Shown: positions 1 to 14,229 of the stretch, piece after piece
Numbering within the stretch: the stretch's first letter is position 1
Layout: each line of letters opens with the position of its first letter
NCBI GenBank assembly: GCA_028707085.1
Contig: JAQTUW010000012.1
Location: forward strand, 18,291-82,290
From: Methylococcales bacterium
Lineage (GTDB): Bacteria; Pseudomonadota; Gammaproteobacteria; Methylococcales; Methylomonadaceae
Direction of reading: 5' to 3'
Length of the DNA stretch: 64,000 nt
Notes under the pieces: generated by a model
The model's database searches: none
What the model was told of the DNA's origin: nothing
What the model saw: the letters and a program-made list of their open reading frames with translations, nothing else
Translations under genes and position numbers: made by a program

Positions 1-2
1 AA

Positions 3-1316
3 TGGGCCGCGTTAAAGCCGGCAGGGATGGCGGCCGGATGTCTGGCTTATCTGGAGTGCTGGCGCGAACGGTTCTGGCTGTATGGCGAACAGCCGTTTTT
101 GCAGATGCCGGCTATTTCTGCGGCAAGCGTACAGCGTTTTGGGGCTGTGCAGACGGAAGTCGCGACAGGCAATACCACGGTGTTGACCCAGATACAAAGC
201 GAAACAGCGCTGACGGATGCCGAAAAAGCCCTGCTGATCGTGGTGTTGATGGGTTTTGGCCTGGGCGGTAAGAAAACCGATAACACTGTGGTTCTTTCGC
301 CGGCGTACACGGCAAAATCGAATGGCAAGGGCAAGCCGGCGACCGGAAAACCGGGGCCTAGCCTGGGATACAAAGGCTTTCTGCACAGTTTTTTGCAGGG
401 CCGGCGCATAGTGGAAACGTTATGGCTGAATTTGATCACCCTTAACCAGTTGCAGCAATTGCGCCTATACGGCAAGGGGGTGGGAACGCCGCCCTGGGAA
501 ACCATGCCGGTTGGCGAAGATTGCGAGGTCGCGCAAGACCTGCGCGACAGTCTGATCGGCAGATTGTTGCCGTTTTCGCGTTTCTGCCTGTTGACGGAAA
601 CCGGTTTGCACTATTCCGAAGGCATAGCCCATCAGGGCTACAAGGAGGGCGTGGTCGATCCAAGCGTGTCGGCCGATTTCTCGGGCAAAGAACCCAAAGC
701 CATCTGGGTCGATCCGGAAAAAAGACCGTGGCGTTTTTTAACGGTGCTGTTGAGCTTTCTGGAACAGTCTGCCCAGCCGGGTTTCGATTGCCAGCAATTG
801 CGTTTTGGCCTGGAACGCGCCAGAACCCGGGCCGAGACCCTTGGCGTCTGGTCGGGGGGATTGCGGGTCAGCAGTAATGCCGGCGAACAGTTTGTTTCCG
901 GCACGGATGATTTTGTGGAATCGGTCGTCATGCTGCCTGAAAACATTCCGGGCGAAATCTGGTTCAGCTGTTTAAAACTGGAAATGGCCGAACTGGATCA
1001 TCTCTCCAGAATCGTTTACAGCGCCACCCTCAATTATTACAAAACCCAGAACATGGATGGCAAAAACCGGGCAGGGCAGGCAGGCAATCTGTTCTGGCGA
1101 CTCTGCGAACATGAGTTTCAAAATTTAGTGCATGTTTGCGCCGAAATAAACCGGACGCAAGCCCTGCGCAAAAAATTCGCGAGTTTTGTAAATCAGGCTT
1201 ATGACCTGTTCTGCGCCAGGGACACTGCGCGGCAACTGGATGCCTGGGCCAGAAACCGGCCCAATCTGGGTAAATACCTGCAGGATCAAATCAAATATCA
1301 CGAGGCTCATGCATGA
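3..1316 (+). CDS. casA: Type I-E Cascade large subunit Cas8e (Cse1/CasA), 5' partial
   Basis: Large subunit of the type I-E interference complex, which in this family recognises the PAM and helps recruit Cas3. The frame is open to the window edge, so the N-terminus and probably cas3 lie outside. About 437 codons are visible, close to a full-length Cse1 lacking its first part. The C-terminal third (from about residue 320) is rich in predicted helices, as expected of the Cse1 four-helix bundle. The stop overlaps the next start by four bases (ATGA), so translation is probably coupled to cse2. Identity rests on the order and the clear Cse2, Cas6e, Cas7e and Cas5e that follow, together with the C-terminal resemblance. 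Confidence 0.85.
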   Translation, partial: WAALKPAGMAAGCLAYLECWRERFWLYGEQPFLQMPAISAASVQRFGAVQTEVATGNTTVLTQIQSETALTDAEKALLIVVLMGFGLGGKKTDNTVVLSPAYTAKSNGKGKPATGKPGPSLGYKGFLHSFLQGRRIVETLWLNLITLNQLQQLRLYGKGVGTPPWETMPVGEDCEVAQDLRDSLIGRLLPFSRFCLLTETGLHYSEGIAHQGYKEGVVDPSVSADFSGKEPKAIWVDPEKRPWRFLTVLLSFLEQSAQPGFDCQQLRFGLERARTRAETLGVWSGGLRVSSNAGEQFVSGTDDFVESVVMLPENIPGEIWFSCLKLEMAELDHLSRIVYSATLNYYKTQNMDGKNRAGQAGNLFWRLCEHEFQNLVHVCAEINRTQALRKKFASFVNQAYDLFCARDTARQLDAWARNRPNLGKYLQDQIKYHEAHA

Positions 1317-1837
1317 GTAGCGAAGCGCATCAATCCGATAAAAGCGAACGTTTTGTAGAATTTACCATCCGCCAATGCCTGGCCGATAAAGGTTTGGTCG
1401 CCGCTTTAAAGCGCGCCGACAATCCGGCCACCGAATTTCAGAGCTGGGCGTATCTGGCCGGGTTTTCCATCGCCCTGGACAATGACAAAAAGCGTCTGCC
1501 TTACGCCGCGATTGCTGCGGCCATCGCCCGGGCCGGATCGGAACGCAACGGCCGAACCGGGATAGGCCGCGCCATAGCCTTATGCTATGAAGAAGGCAAT
1601 AACAGCGATCAGGCCAGAATCAAACTGCGCCGCCTGCTGTGCTGCGATACGGTCGAGGACGTTTGCGGAATACTGAGGCCGCTGTTTGGTCTGATCGATT
1701 CCAGAGTGGCGATAAGCCTGGATTATGTCCGGCTGCTCTCAAATTTAAGGTATTTTGAGACGGACAGTCAGGCCATTAAACGTCAATGGGCTCAGGATTT
1801 TTACAATCATGCCATGGAAGATAGGGAGGTCTTATGA
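1313..1837 (+). CDS. casB: Type I-E Cascade small subunit Cse2 (CasB)
   Basis: Small, helical subunit that lines the Cascade belly and stabilises the R-loop (family knowledge). The protein is 174 residues, a normal Cse2 length, basic and helix-rich. It has the internal pattern RTGIGRAIALCYEEGN followed by an Arg-rich helix (KLRRLLCCDT), which resembles the RR-L core of Cse2 proteins. It overlaps cas8e upstream and cas6e downstream by four bases each, so the three genes form a translationally coupled block. Start chosen from the ATGA overlap. Confidence 0.85.
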   Translation: MSSEAHQSDKSERFVEFTIRQCLADKGLVAALKRADNPATEFQSWAYLAGFSIALDNDKKRLPYAAIAAAIARAGSERNGRTGIGRAIALCYEEGNNSDQARIKLRRLLCCDTVEDVCGILRPLFGLIDSRVAISLDYVRLLSNLRYFETDSQAIKRQWAQDFYNHAMEDREVL

Positions 1838-2466
1838 CGCAGGATCAGGATGACTTGTATGCCAGTACGCTTAGACTATCGCGCAATGATGTCAAAGCCC
1901 TTAATATTACCGATGCCTATTCATTGCACCGGGTGGTTTACGATTTATATAGCGATGTCCGCAACCGGCAGCAAAAGCAGGCCAGTACGCCTAGCGGTAT
2001 TTTATACGCCGACAAAGGCGGCGATATCAATCATAGGCTGATTTTGCTGCTGGCGGAAAGGCAGCCCAATCCCAATCCGGTTTATGGGAAAGTCAGGACG
2101 TTGAAAATTCCCCAGCAATTTTTGCAGCATCGGCGCTATGCGTTTACGGTAACCGTCAATCCCAGCAGGCGCGACAGTCAGACCGGCAAAATTATCGCTG
2201 TTCGCAGCCGGGAAGCCATTCGCGACTGGTTTATCGAACGGGCGGAAAGTTCCTGGGGTTTCGGTGTTAATCCCGTCAATTTGCAAATCGACAAATTGAG
2301 CGTACAAAGTTTCAAAAAGGACGGTCAGAGCATTACCCATGGCAGCGCCGGTTTAAAAGGCGAATTGCAGGTCATGGATCAGGCCCGGTTTATGCAAAGC
2401 TTTCGGCAAGGCATAGGCCGGGGCCGAGCCTTTGGTTTTGGTCTTTTGCAAATTGTACCGATTTAA
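1834..2466 (+). CDS. casE: CRISPR pre-crRNA endoribonuclease Cas6e (CasE/Cse3)
   Basis: Metal-independent RNase that cuts within each CRISPR repeat and stays bound to the repeat hairpin of the crRNA. The protein is 210 residues. An N-terminal ferredoxin-like fold carries Tyr29 and His32 in the context YSLHRVVYDLY, matching the Tyr/His active-site region of Cse3 proteins. The C-terminus has the glycine-rich loop GIGRGRAFGFGLLQIVP, diagnostic of Cas6e. The position is unusual: in the common operon order cas6e follows cas5e, but here it lies between cse2 and cas7e. It is coupled to cse2 by ATGA and followed by a 38-base gap before cas7e. Confidence 0.93.
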   Translation: MTQDQDDLYASTLRLSRNDVKALNITDAYSLHRVVYDLYSDVRNRQQKQASTPSGILYADKGGDINHRLILLLAERQPNPNPVYGKVRTLKIPQQFLQHRRYAFTVTVNPSRRDSQTGKIIAVRSREAIRDWFIERAESSWGFGVNPVNLQIDKLSVQSFKKDGQSITHGSAGLKGELQVMDQARFMQSFRQGIGRGRAFGFGLLQIVPI

Positions 2467-2504
2467 ATGATCCATATTGTTATTGAATAATACAGGACAC
2501 AAGC

Positions 2505-3659
2505 ATGTACAACCCGCTTAGAAATACCCGCATCGAGTTTCATATCCTGCAATCTTTTCCAGTAACCTGTCTGAATCGCGACGATGTCGGCGCGCCCAAA
2601 ACCGCAATGGTAGGCGGTAGCACCCGCGCCAGGGTCAGCTCGCAATGCTGGAAGCGTCAGGTCAGGCTGGAAATGCATGAGCTGGGCGTCAGGCATGGCA
2701 GTAGAACCAAGCACATTTCCAGGCTGATTGCCGATGCCTGCATGGCCAAAGGCGCAACGCCGGAGCGGGCAAAAGCCTGCGGCGATAAATTCGAACAGGT
2801 TTTCATCAAGAAAAAGGAAGAAAAAAAGTCTAAGAAAGGCAAGGAATATCAGGATGCCGAAATGGTCGAGGGAGAGACAGATGCCGCTGCCGAAAAATCG
2901 GATACCCTGTTGTTCCTGAGTCCCAAAGAGGTCAACATCGTCGCGGAGGCCTTTTTGGCAAAAGGCTTTGAGCCGGAGTTGGTGATTACCCAGAAAGACG
3001 CCAAAAAACAGGCAAAAGAGGTTGCCGGGCTGATAGGTGATATAAACGTAGCCGTGGATGCGCTGGATATCGCCCTGTTTGGGCGGATGGTCGCGCAGGC
3101 TTCCGAACTCAACGTCGAAGCGGCCAGCTCATTCGCACACGCCATTTCCACCCACAAAGTCAGTAACGAGGTCGAGTTCTTTACCGCGCTGGACGATTTG
3201 CAGGACGATCCCGGCGCAGCCCACATGGGTAGCCTGGAATTCAACTCCGCAACCTATTACCGCTACATCAGCCTGGATCTGGGTCAGCTTTACCAGACGC
3301 TGGCCGGACAAAATTTGCCGGAATCGGTGGCAGTGTTTACCAAGGCATTGTTTATTGCTGTGCCGGCCGCCCGGCAAACCACTCTGTCCGGCGCTTCGCC
3401 CTGGGAGTTCGCCAAAATTCTGGTCAGAAACGGCCAGCGCCTGCAGGCGCCGTTTGAAACCGCCGTTAAGGCCGAGGAAGGTGGTTTCCTGCGGCCCAGT
3501 ATTAGTCATTTGCAAACCTATTTGAGTAAAAAGGAAAAGCTGTGCGGCTCATTATTCGGCAAAATTGCCGAATACAATTTTGGCGAAGACGAAAATTTCA
3601 GTATTGACGATCTGGTTACGGCGCTACAAAAACATGCAAAAATCAGTGCGCATGCCTAA
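2505..3659 (+). CDS. casC: Type I-E Cascade backbone subunit Cas7e (Cse4/CasC)
   Basis: Backbone RAMP protein, six copies of which bind the crRNA spacer in Cascade (family knowledge). 384 residues. The N-terminus has the family signature PVTCLNRDDVGAPKTAMVGG followed by TRARVSSQCWKR, equivalent to the SCLNRDD...GGxxRxRISSQ block of CasC. Residues about 101-131 form a very Lys/Glu-rich insert, probably an exposed loop. The C-terminal half retains the conserved YYRY-like strand. The start ATG at 2505 follows a 38-base spacer with no strong ribosome binding site. It overlaps cas5e by eight bases. Confidence 0.94.
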   Translation: MYNPLRNTRIEFHILQSFPVTCLNRDDVGAPKTAMVGGSTRARVSSQCWKRQVRLEMHELGVRHGSRTKHISRLIADACMAKGATPERAKACGDKFEQVFIKKKEEKKSKKGKEYQDAEMVEGETDAAAEKSDTLLFLSPKEVNIVAEAFLAKGFEPELVITQKDAKKQAKEVAGLIGDINVAVDALDIALFGRMVAQASELNVEAASSFAHAISTHKVSNEVEFFTALDDLQDDPGAAHMGSLEFNSATYYRYISLDLGQLYQTLAGQNLPESVAVFTKALFIAVPAARQTTLSGASPWEFAKILVRNGQRLQAPFETAVKAEEGGFLRPSISHLQTYLSKKEKLCGSLFGKIAEYNFGEDENFSIDDLVTALQKHAKISAHA

Positions 3660-4368
3660 CCCCTATCTATTACTCTGGCTGGAGGCGCCATTGCAATCCT
3701 GGGGGAGCGACTCCAAATTCGGTCGGCGCGACACCCTGAATTTTCCCACCAAATCCGGGGTGTTGGGGTTAATTTGCTGCGCATTGGGCGCGGGCGGCGA
3801 ACAGCGCGAATTGCTGGCGGAATTCGCCGGACTGCGGCAAACGGTGCTTTCTTTTGTGCGCTGCCCGGAAAATGCCGACAAGAGCGCCCGCCTGACCAGG
3901 GAGCCGCTATTAAGAGATCTGCATATGGTTGGCAGCGGCTATGATGATTGCGACCCCTGGGCCGGCCTGTTGATTCCCAGAACCCGCGAGGGTAAAAAAG
4001 CGGTGGGAGGAGGGGCTAAAATGACTTACCGCTATTATTTGCAGGATGCCTGTTTTGCGGTGCTGCTGCAAGTACCTGCCGGCAGGGAAAGAAACATTGT
4101 AGAGGCCCTGATCAATCCGGTCTGGGATGTCTATCTGGGCCGCAAAAGCTGCGCACCCACTGATTTTATCTATCGCGGCCGTTTCCTGAATCAGGCCGAC
4201 GCCATGGCGCAGGCCCGGCAGATCGGCAATGAAAAACTGCGGCGGGAAGATTTTCGGGTAATCGATGGCGAGCATGAAGGTGAGGTGCTGACATTAATGG
4301 ATGTGCCTTTGCAGTTTGGTGAGCGTAAACAGTACCGCGACCGGCGGGTTACGCTGGTGTCAGTTTAG
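3652..4368 (+). CDS. casD: Type I-E Cascade subunit Cas5e (CasD)
   Basis: RAMP protein that binds the 5' handle of the crRNA and caps the Cascade backbone. 238 residues from ATG 3652, chosen because the conserved N-terminal strand PYLLLWLEAPLQSWG starts there; the in-frame ATG at 3634 is a less likely alternative. Family motifs are FGRRDTLNFPTKSGVLGLIC, the hallmark Cas5e R-x-T-x-FPT-SG-LGL block, and a YRY strand near residue 125. It overlaps the cas7e stop by eight bases. It is the last cas gene: no cas1 or cas2 follows before mrdA. Confidence 0.93.
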   Translation: MPNPYLLLWLEAPLQSWGSDSKFGRRDTLNFPTKSGVLGLICCALGAGGEQRELLAEFAGLRQTVLSFVRCPENADKSARLTREPLLRDLHMVGSGYDDCDPWAGLLIPRTREGKKAVGGGAKMTYRYYLQDACFAVLLQVPAGRERNIVEALINPVWDVYLGRKSCAPTDFIYRGRFLNQADAMAQARQIGNEKLRREDFRVIDGEHEGEVLTLMDVPLQFGERKQYRDRRVTLVSV

Positions 4369-4543
4369 AATGGGGCTTGCCGGTCACCAGCCTCGCAGCG
4401 GTGGGGAGCGCGAATTGTTGACAAGATCGTCACGACTCATTATCTTTTTAAACCCATCCGGGCGGATGGCTCTCCGGCGTGGACATTACCCCGTTCTGCA
4501 TATGCCCGAACTCAATGCTGATAACCAGTGTTTTCGCTGGCAG

Positions 4544-4693
4544 GTCTTCCCCACGGCTGTGGGGGTGTTTCCTTAGCATTGAATGCTGTAATGCTACCAG
4601 CTCAGTTTTCCTCACAGCCGTGGGGGTGTTTCCCATGTCTATCTGCGTCATCGGAGCGAAGAATGGTTTCCTCACGCCAGTGGGGGTGTGCAA
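4544..4693 (+). CRISPR. Short, degenerate type I-E CRISPR array (3 repeats, 2 spacers)
   Basis: Three related 29-base units at 4544-4572, 4605-4633 and 4665-4693, separated by unrelated spacers of 32 and 31 bases, the normal I-E period. Each can form a six-pair stem: CCCCAC or CCTCAC pairs with GTGGGG around a four-base loop (GGCT, AGCC, GCCA), and the first and second units end in GTGTTTCC. The orientation CCCC...GGGG agrees with transcription on the + strand, the direction of the cas genes. Repeats differ from each other and the third has lost its 3' end, as at the trailer end of an array. The array begins 175 bases after cas5e. Confidence 0.85.
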
Positions 4694-5036
4694 TCCGAGG
4701 ATTCAAAAGGTGTCCATCAGCCATCTGCATCAGAAACAAAGTTTTGCCTGATTCCTTGCCGCCTTCACAAATGCTACAATAATCGATTTACTGCATTCCC
4801 AATACAGCCCTAGCAATATCGCCATGACGCAATAGCGCAAAAATCCCGGACTAGCCTGCGGCAGCCTATAATGCTTAAAAAACTCACAGACTTACATCTG
4901 TTTCAGTACGACTATCTTGCTGGTTAAACCCATTAACGCCCCGGTCTCAGGAGTAATCAATCCTAAAAAATGAAAAATTTTTTAGTCGTCAAATATTTGG
5001 GAATACCTGCGCTAAATCGGGCAGGTCTGTACATTT
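4694..5036. other. Gene-free stretch between the CRISPR array and mrdA
   Basis: No credible gene and no further CRISPR repeat. It must contain the mrdA promoter. A perfect TATAAT lies at 4867-4872, but the hexamer 17 bases upstream (TCCCGG) is not -35-like; TACAAT at 4775-4780 is another weak -10. An A/T-rich block with the short palindrome AAAAAAT...ATTTTTT at about 4965-4983 lies just before mrdA. None of these is convincing on its own. Confidence 0.4.
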
Positions 5037-6893
5037 ATGGATAGAAAATTCGCCATCAAAGATGCTCTGGCGGAAAACCGGGTATTTTTAAGCCGCATAG
5101 TCACGGCCTTCATCCTGATTATTCTGCTGATAGCCGGTCTGATCGTGCGGCTGGCCTATTTGCAGATCGTCGGTCACGAGCATTACGCCACCTTGTCCAA
5201 GGACAACCGCATCAAAATCGCGCCCCTGCCGCCGACCCGCGGCATCATTTACGACCGCCGGGGACGGATGCTGGCGCAGAATGTACCGACCTACAGCCTG
5301 GAACTGATACCGGAGCAGATTAAAAATCTGGACGAGACCCTGGGGCAATTACAGCAGTTGCTGAGTATCCCGGACGAAAAAATCGAACAGTTCCAGAAAC
5401 AGCGCAAACGCAATAAAACTTTTACCACTACGCCGCTGCTGCAAAACCTCAGCGAAGAGGATGTCGCCAAATTTGCCGTGGTCAGGCCTTATTTTCCGGG
5501 GGTGGATGTCTATGTGCGGTTGGTGCGGCACTATCCGTACGGTGATCTGGCCTCGCATGTGGTCGGTTATGTGGGCAGAATAAACGAACAGGAACTTAAA
5601 AGCCTGCCGGCCGCCGAATACCGCGGCACGGATTTTATCGGCAAGGTCGGCGTCGAAAAAAACTACGAAAGCCAACTGCATGGCACGGCCGGTTATGAAG
5701 AACTGGAAACCAATGCCCAGGCCAGGACGGTCAACACTGTCGCCACAACCGAACCGGTAGCAGGAGCCAATATCTACCTGACGCTGGACATCGATCTGCA
5801 AAAAATCGCCTATGACGCTTTGGGCGAATATAATGGCGCGGCAGTCGCCATCGACATCAAAACCGGCGGTGTGCTGGTCTTCGCCAGCCGGCCCGGGTTC
5901 GATCCCAATCCTTTTGTCTCCGGTATTTCCGGCAGGGAATACAAGGCGTTGCAGGATTCGTCGGATCAGCCCTTATACAATAGGGCGTTACGCGGACTCT
6001 ATCCCCCGGGATCGACCATCAAACCTTTTTTGGGACTGGCCGGGCTGGAATACGGGGTAACCGATTTCGGCCACAGGCTGTTTTGCCCCGGCTATTACCG
6101 GCTGCCCAATGTCGAACACAAGTACCGGGACTGGAAAAAATGGGGTCACGGCATGGTGGACATGAACGAAGCCATCACCCAGTCCTGCGATGTGTATTTC
6201 TACGATCTGGCGCTGGCGCTGGGGATCGATAAAATCCATGAATTTCTCGACGGCTTCGGCTTCGGCAAGCGTACCGGTATTGATCTGGTCGGAGAATCGG
6301 ATGGTTTGCTGCCTTCCAAGCAATGGAAACGCAACAATCGCAATCAGGCCTGGTTTCCCGGCGAAACCCTGATTACCGGCATCGGCCAGGGCTATATGCA
6401 GGTTACGCCGCTGCAATTGGCCCGGGCTGTTGCGACGCTGGCCAATCGCGGCAGAGTCGTCAGCCCGCATCTGGTGGAGCAGATCATCAACGCCAACGAC
6501 ACGGATTCGATAGAATTATCGCCGGATCAGGTCATCCCCTTGAAACCGCAGAATTTAGATAATATTATCCAGGCAATGACCAATGTCGTGCATGGCGCCC
6601 GGGGCACCGCCGGCAAGCTGGACAAGGCGGTTGGTTACCGGATTGCCGGCAAGACCGGTACCGCACAGGTTTTCACCATAAAGCAGGAAGAAAAATACAA
6701 TGAGGACGCCATCGATTTCCGCATGCGCGATCATGCCTTGTTCATCGCCTTTGCGCCGGCGGATGATCCGAAAATCGCGGTTGCCGTCATAGCCGAACAC
6801 GGCGGGCATGGTGGTTCAGTGGCGGCGCCCATGGCTGGCGAGATCATAGACGCGTATTTGAATCCCAAAACGGACGGTCAGCATGAAAAATGA
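5037..6893 (+). CDS. mrdA: Peptidoglycan D,D-transpeptidase PBP2
   Basis: Class B penicillin-binding protein that cross-links peptidoglycan during rod elongation, working with RodA and MreB. 618 residues. One N-terminal membrane anchor (about residues 20-42), then the PBP dimerisation domain with the PTRGIIYDRRGRMLA block, then the transpeptidase domain with Ser326 in GSTIK (SxxK), Ser383-Cys-Asp (SxN position, SCD as usual in PBP2) and Lys539-Thr-Gly (KTGTAQ). All catalytic motifs are intact. It overlaps rodA by 11 bases, the usual mrdA-mrdB arrangement, and mltB follows. Confidence 0.97.
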   Translation: MDRKFAIKDALAENRVFLSRIVTAFILIILLIAGLIVRLAYLQIVGHEHYATLSKDNRIKIAPLPPTRGIIYDRRGRMLAQNVPTYSLELIPEQIKNLDETLGQLQQLLSIPDEKIEQFQKQRKRNKTFTTTPLLQNLSEEDVAKFAVVRPYFPGVDVYVRLVRHYPYGDLASHVVGYVGRINEQELKSLPAAEYRGTDFIGKVGVEKNYESQLHGTAGYEELETNAQARTVNTVATTEPVAGANIYLTLDIDLQKIAYDALGEYNGAAVAIDIKTGGVLVFASRPGFDPNPFVSGISGREYKALQDSSDQPLYNRALRGLYPPGSTIKPFLGLAGLEYGVTDFGHRLFCPGYYRLPNVEHKYRDWKKWGHGMVDMNEAITQSCDVYFYDLALALGIDKIHEFLDGFGFGKRTGIDLVGESDGLLPSKQWKRNNRNQAWFPGETLITGIGQGYMQVTPLQLARAVATLANRGRVVSPHLVEQIINANDTDSIELSPDQVIPLKPQNLDNIIQAMTNVVHGARGTAGKLDKAVGYRIAGKTGTAQVFTIKQEEKYNEDAIDFRMRDHALFIAFAPADDPKIAVAVIAEHGGHGGSVAAPMAGEIIDAYLNPKTDGQHEK

Positions 6894-8013
6894 AATGCGT
6901 CAGGAAAACTTTCAATCTCCTTCCCTGATAGGAAATGTATTACGCAAATTGCACTTTGATATTCCCTTGCTATTGGGCCTGCTGCTGATCTGCACCCTGA
7001 GCTTTGTGATCCTCTATAGCGCCGGCGGTCAGGAAATACCCCTGCTGATACGGCACGCCACCCGCATGGGGCTGGCGCTGTTGCTGATGCTGGTGCTGGC
7101 GCAGGTCAACCCGCGGCGCTTTCAAAGCTTCTCGGTGCTATTATTTAGCATTTGTGTGCTATTGTTACTGGCTGTGATGGTTATGGGGCAGATAGGCAAG
7201 GGTGCGCAACGCTGGCTGGATCTGGGCGTGTTCCGCTTCCAGCCCTCGGAAATAACCAAAATCAGTGCGCCGATGATGATAGCCTGGTATTTGTCCGAAC
7301 ACCCCTTGCCGCCCAGTGCCAAACATGTCTCGATTGCCGTGGGTCTGCTCATCGTGCCCGTGCTGCTGATAGCCAAGCAGCCGGATCTGGGTACGGCGCT
7401 GCTGGTCGCCAGTTCCGGGGCTGCGGTGCTGTTCTTTGCCGGCCTGTCCTGGTGGCTGATGCTGGGCGCAGTGGCGCTACTGGCCTCGCTGACCCCGCTG
7501 CTCTGGCATTTTATGCGTGAATACCAGCGGAACAGGGTGCTGACTTTTATTAATCCGGAAGCTGATCCCATGGGCGCCGGCTACCATATCATCCAGTCGA
7601 AAATAGCTATCGGTTCCGGCGGTATCAATGGCAAGGGCTGGCTGGGAAGCACCCAGGCCGAACTCGATTTTTTGCCGGAAAGTTCAACGGACTTTATTTT
7701 TGCGGTCTATGCGGAAGAATTCGGACTGTTTGGCTGTGTCGGCCTGCTGTTGCTCTATCTGCTGGTGATCAGCCGCTGTTTTTACATTGCCGTTCAGGCC
7801 CAGGATACCTACAGCCGGCTGCTGGCGGGCAGTCTGGCATTTACGTTTTTCGTTTATGTATTTGTCAATATCGGCATGGTGATAGGGGTGCTGCCCGTAG
7901 TCGGCGTACCCTTGCCCATGGTCAGTTACGGCGGCACATCCATGGTCACCCTGATGTCCGGTTTCGGCATCCTTATGTCTATCCATACTCATCGCAAACT
8001 GCTACCTGTATAA
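6883..8013 (+). CDS. mrdB: Peptidoglycan glycosyltransferase RodA (SEDS family)
   Basis: Integral membrane SEDS polymerase that makes glycan strands for elongation in partnership with PBP2. 376 residues, with about ten hydrophobic segments. The C-terminus has PLPMVSYGGTSM, the SEDS family signature, and FVNIGMVIGVLPVVGVPLP just before it. WLGSTQAELDFLPESSTDFIFAV matches the large periplasmic loop carrying the catalytic Asp region. The start lies inside the 3' end of mrdA, so the two are probably co-translated. Confidence 0.97.
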   Translation: MKNEMRQENFQSPSLIGNVLRKLHFDIPLLLGLLLICTLSFVILYSAGGQEIPLLIRHATRMGLALLLMLVLAQVNPRRFQSFSVLLFSICVLLLLAVMVMGQIGKGAQRWLDLGVFRFQPSEITKISAPMMIAWYLSEHPLPPSAKHVSIAVGLLIVPVLLIAKQPDLGTALLVASSGAAVLFFAGLSWWLMLGAVALLASLTPLLWHFMREYQRNRVLTFINPEADPMGAGYHIIQSKIAIGSGGINGKGWLGSTQAELDFLPESSTDFIFAVYAEEFGLFGCVGLLLLYLLVISRCFYIAVQAQDTYSRLLAGSLAFTFFVYVFVNIGMVIGVLPVVGVPLPMVSYGGTSMVTLMSGFGILMSIHTHRKLLPV

Positions 8014-8021
8014 TTCGACTC

Positions 8022-9035
8022 ATGAAACTAAAAACGATAATAAGCGCCACGCTACTGCCCCTGTTTGTGCTGAGTTTTCAGACGGCAAGCGCCGCCGTTC
8101 CGGAAACCCGGGCTTTTAACCGGTTCATAGAACAGATGGTGAACAAGCACGGTTTCGAGGAAGAAGCGCTCAGAAAACGTTTCAACGCCGTCGAAATTCA
8201 GCCGTCCATTCCGGAAGCCATGGCCGCGCCGGCGGAAGCCAAACCCTGGTTCGAGTATCGGGAAATCTTCATGACCGAAGACCGGATAGAGGCCGGCGTG
8301 AAATTCTGGCAGAAGAATGAACAGGTGCTTGGAGCCATCGAAAAAAAATACCGGGTTCCGGCGGAAATTCTGGTCGCCATTATCGGCGTGGAAAGCAAAT
8401 ACGGTGAGCAGGCCGGCAAATATCGGGAAATAGACGCGCTGTCCACCCTGAGTTTCGCCTACCCGCCGCGTAGCAAGTTTTTTACCAGGGAACTGGCCAG
8501 TTATCTGCTGCTGTGCCGCAAGGCGCATATCAATCCGATGAAGCCGGCTGGCGCCTATAATGGGGCCATGGGGCTGCCGCAATTTATGCCCAGCCGGTTC
8601 CAGAGTTTTGCCGTCGATTTTAATCATGACCATAAAAAGGATATCTGGAACGATAGCGCCGATGCCGCCGCCAGCATTGCCAGGTATTTGGCCCACCATG
8701 GCTGGCGTAGCGGTGAAGCTGTCGCCTTTCCGGTAAAAGCCCGGAGCGACGCCTATCGGGGAAAGCTCGATTCCAGTCTGAAACCGGATGTGACCATTGC
8801 TCAACTGCGCGCCCTGCAAGTCGAGATACCCTCGCAATTGCCGGATGCGGAAACCGTCAAGTTGCTCGGTTTTCAGCATGCGGGCGGCGAAGATCTGTGG
8901 ATAGGCCTGCACAATTTTTATGTCCTTACCCGGTATCATTCCAGTCCCTTGTACGCCATGGCCGTTTATCAGCTCAGCCAGGTCATAGCCGATCGGAAAA
9001 AGGCGTTTAATTCCGCCGCCGAATTACAGCAATAA
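8022..9035 (+). CDS. mltB: Lytic murein transglycosylase B
   Basis: Cleaves the MurNAc-GlcNAc bond of peptidoglycan with formation of 1,6-anhydroMurNAc. 337 residues. An N-terminal signal peptide ends at about TASA-A (residue 24). There is no lipobox Cys, so this copy is probably a soluble periplasmic form rather than the lipoprotein of E. coli. Catalytic Glu124 lies in AIIGVESKYGE, and GAYNGAMGLPQFMPSRF is the conserved SLT-like block. It starts eight bases after rodA, so it belongs to the elongation operon. Confidence 0.95.
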   Translation: MKLKTIISATLLPLFVLSFQTASAAVPETRAFNRFIEQMVNKHGFEEEALRKRFNAVEIQPSIPEAMAAPAEAKPWFEYREIFMTEDRIEAGVKFWQKNEQVLGAIEKKYRVPAEILVAIIGVESKYGEQAGKYREIDALSTLSFAYPPRSKFFTRELASYLLLCRKAHINPMKPAGAYNGAMGLPQFMPSRFQSFAVDFNHDHKKDIWNDSADAAASIARYLAHHGWRSGEAVAFPVKARSDAYRGKLDSSLKPDVTIAQLRALQVEIPSQLPDAETVKLLGFQHAGGEDLWIGLHNFYVLTRYHSSPLYAMAVYQLSQVIADRKKAFNSAAELQQ

Positions 9036-9037
9036 AC

Positions 9038-14229
<5,192 letters not shown>

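Noticed and set aside
4391..4410. CCTCGCAGCGGTGGGGAGC resembles a CRISPR repeat upstream of the array
   Set aside because: It is 158 bases from the first repeat, not a multiple of the 61-base period, and lacks the GTGTTTCC end; probably chance or too decayed to count.
5889..5910. tRNA T-loop-like GGGTTCGATCCC
   Set aside because: It lies inside the mrdA coding sequence with no cloverleaf around it.
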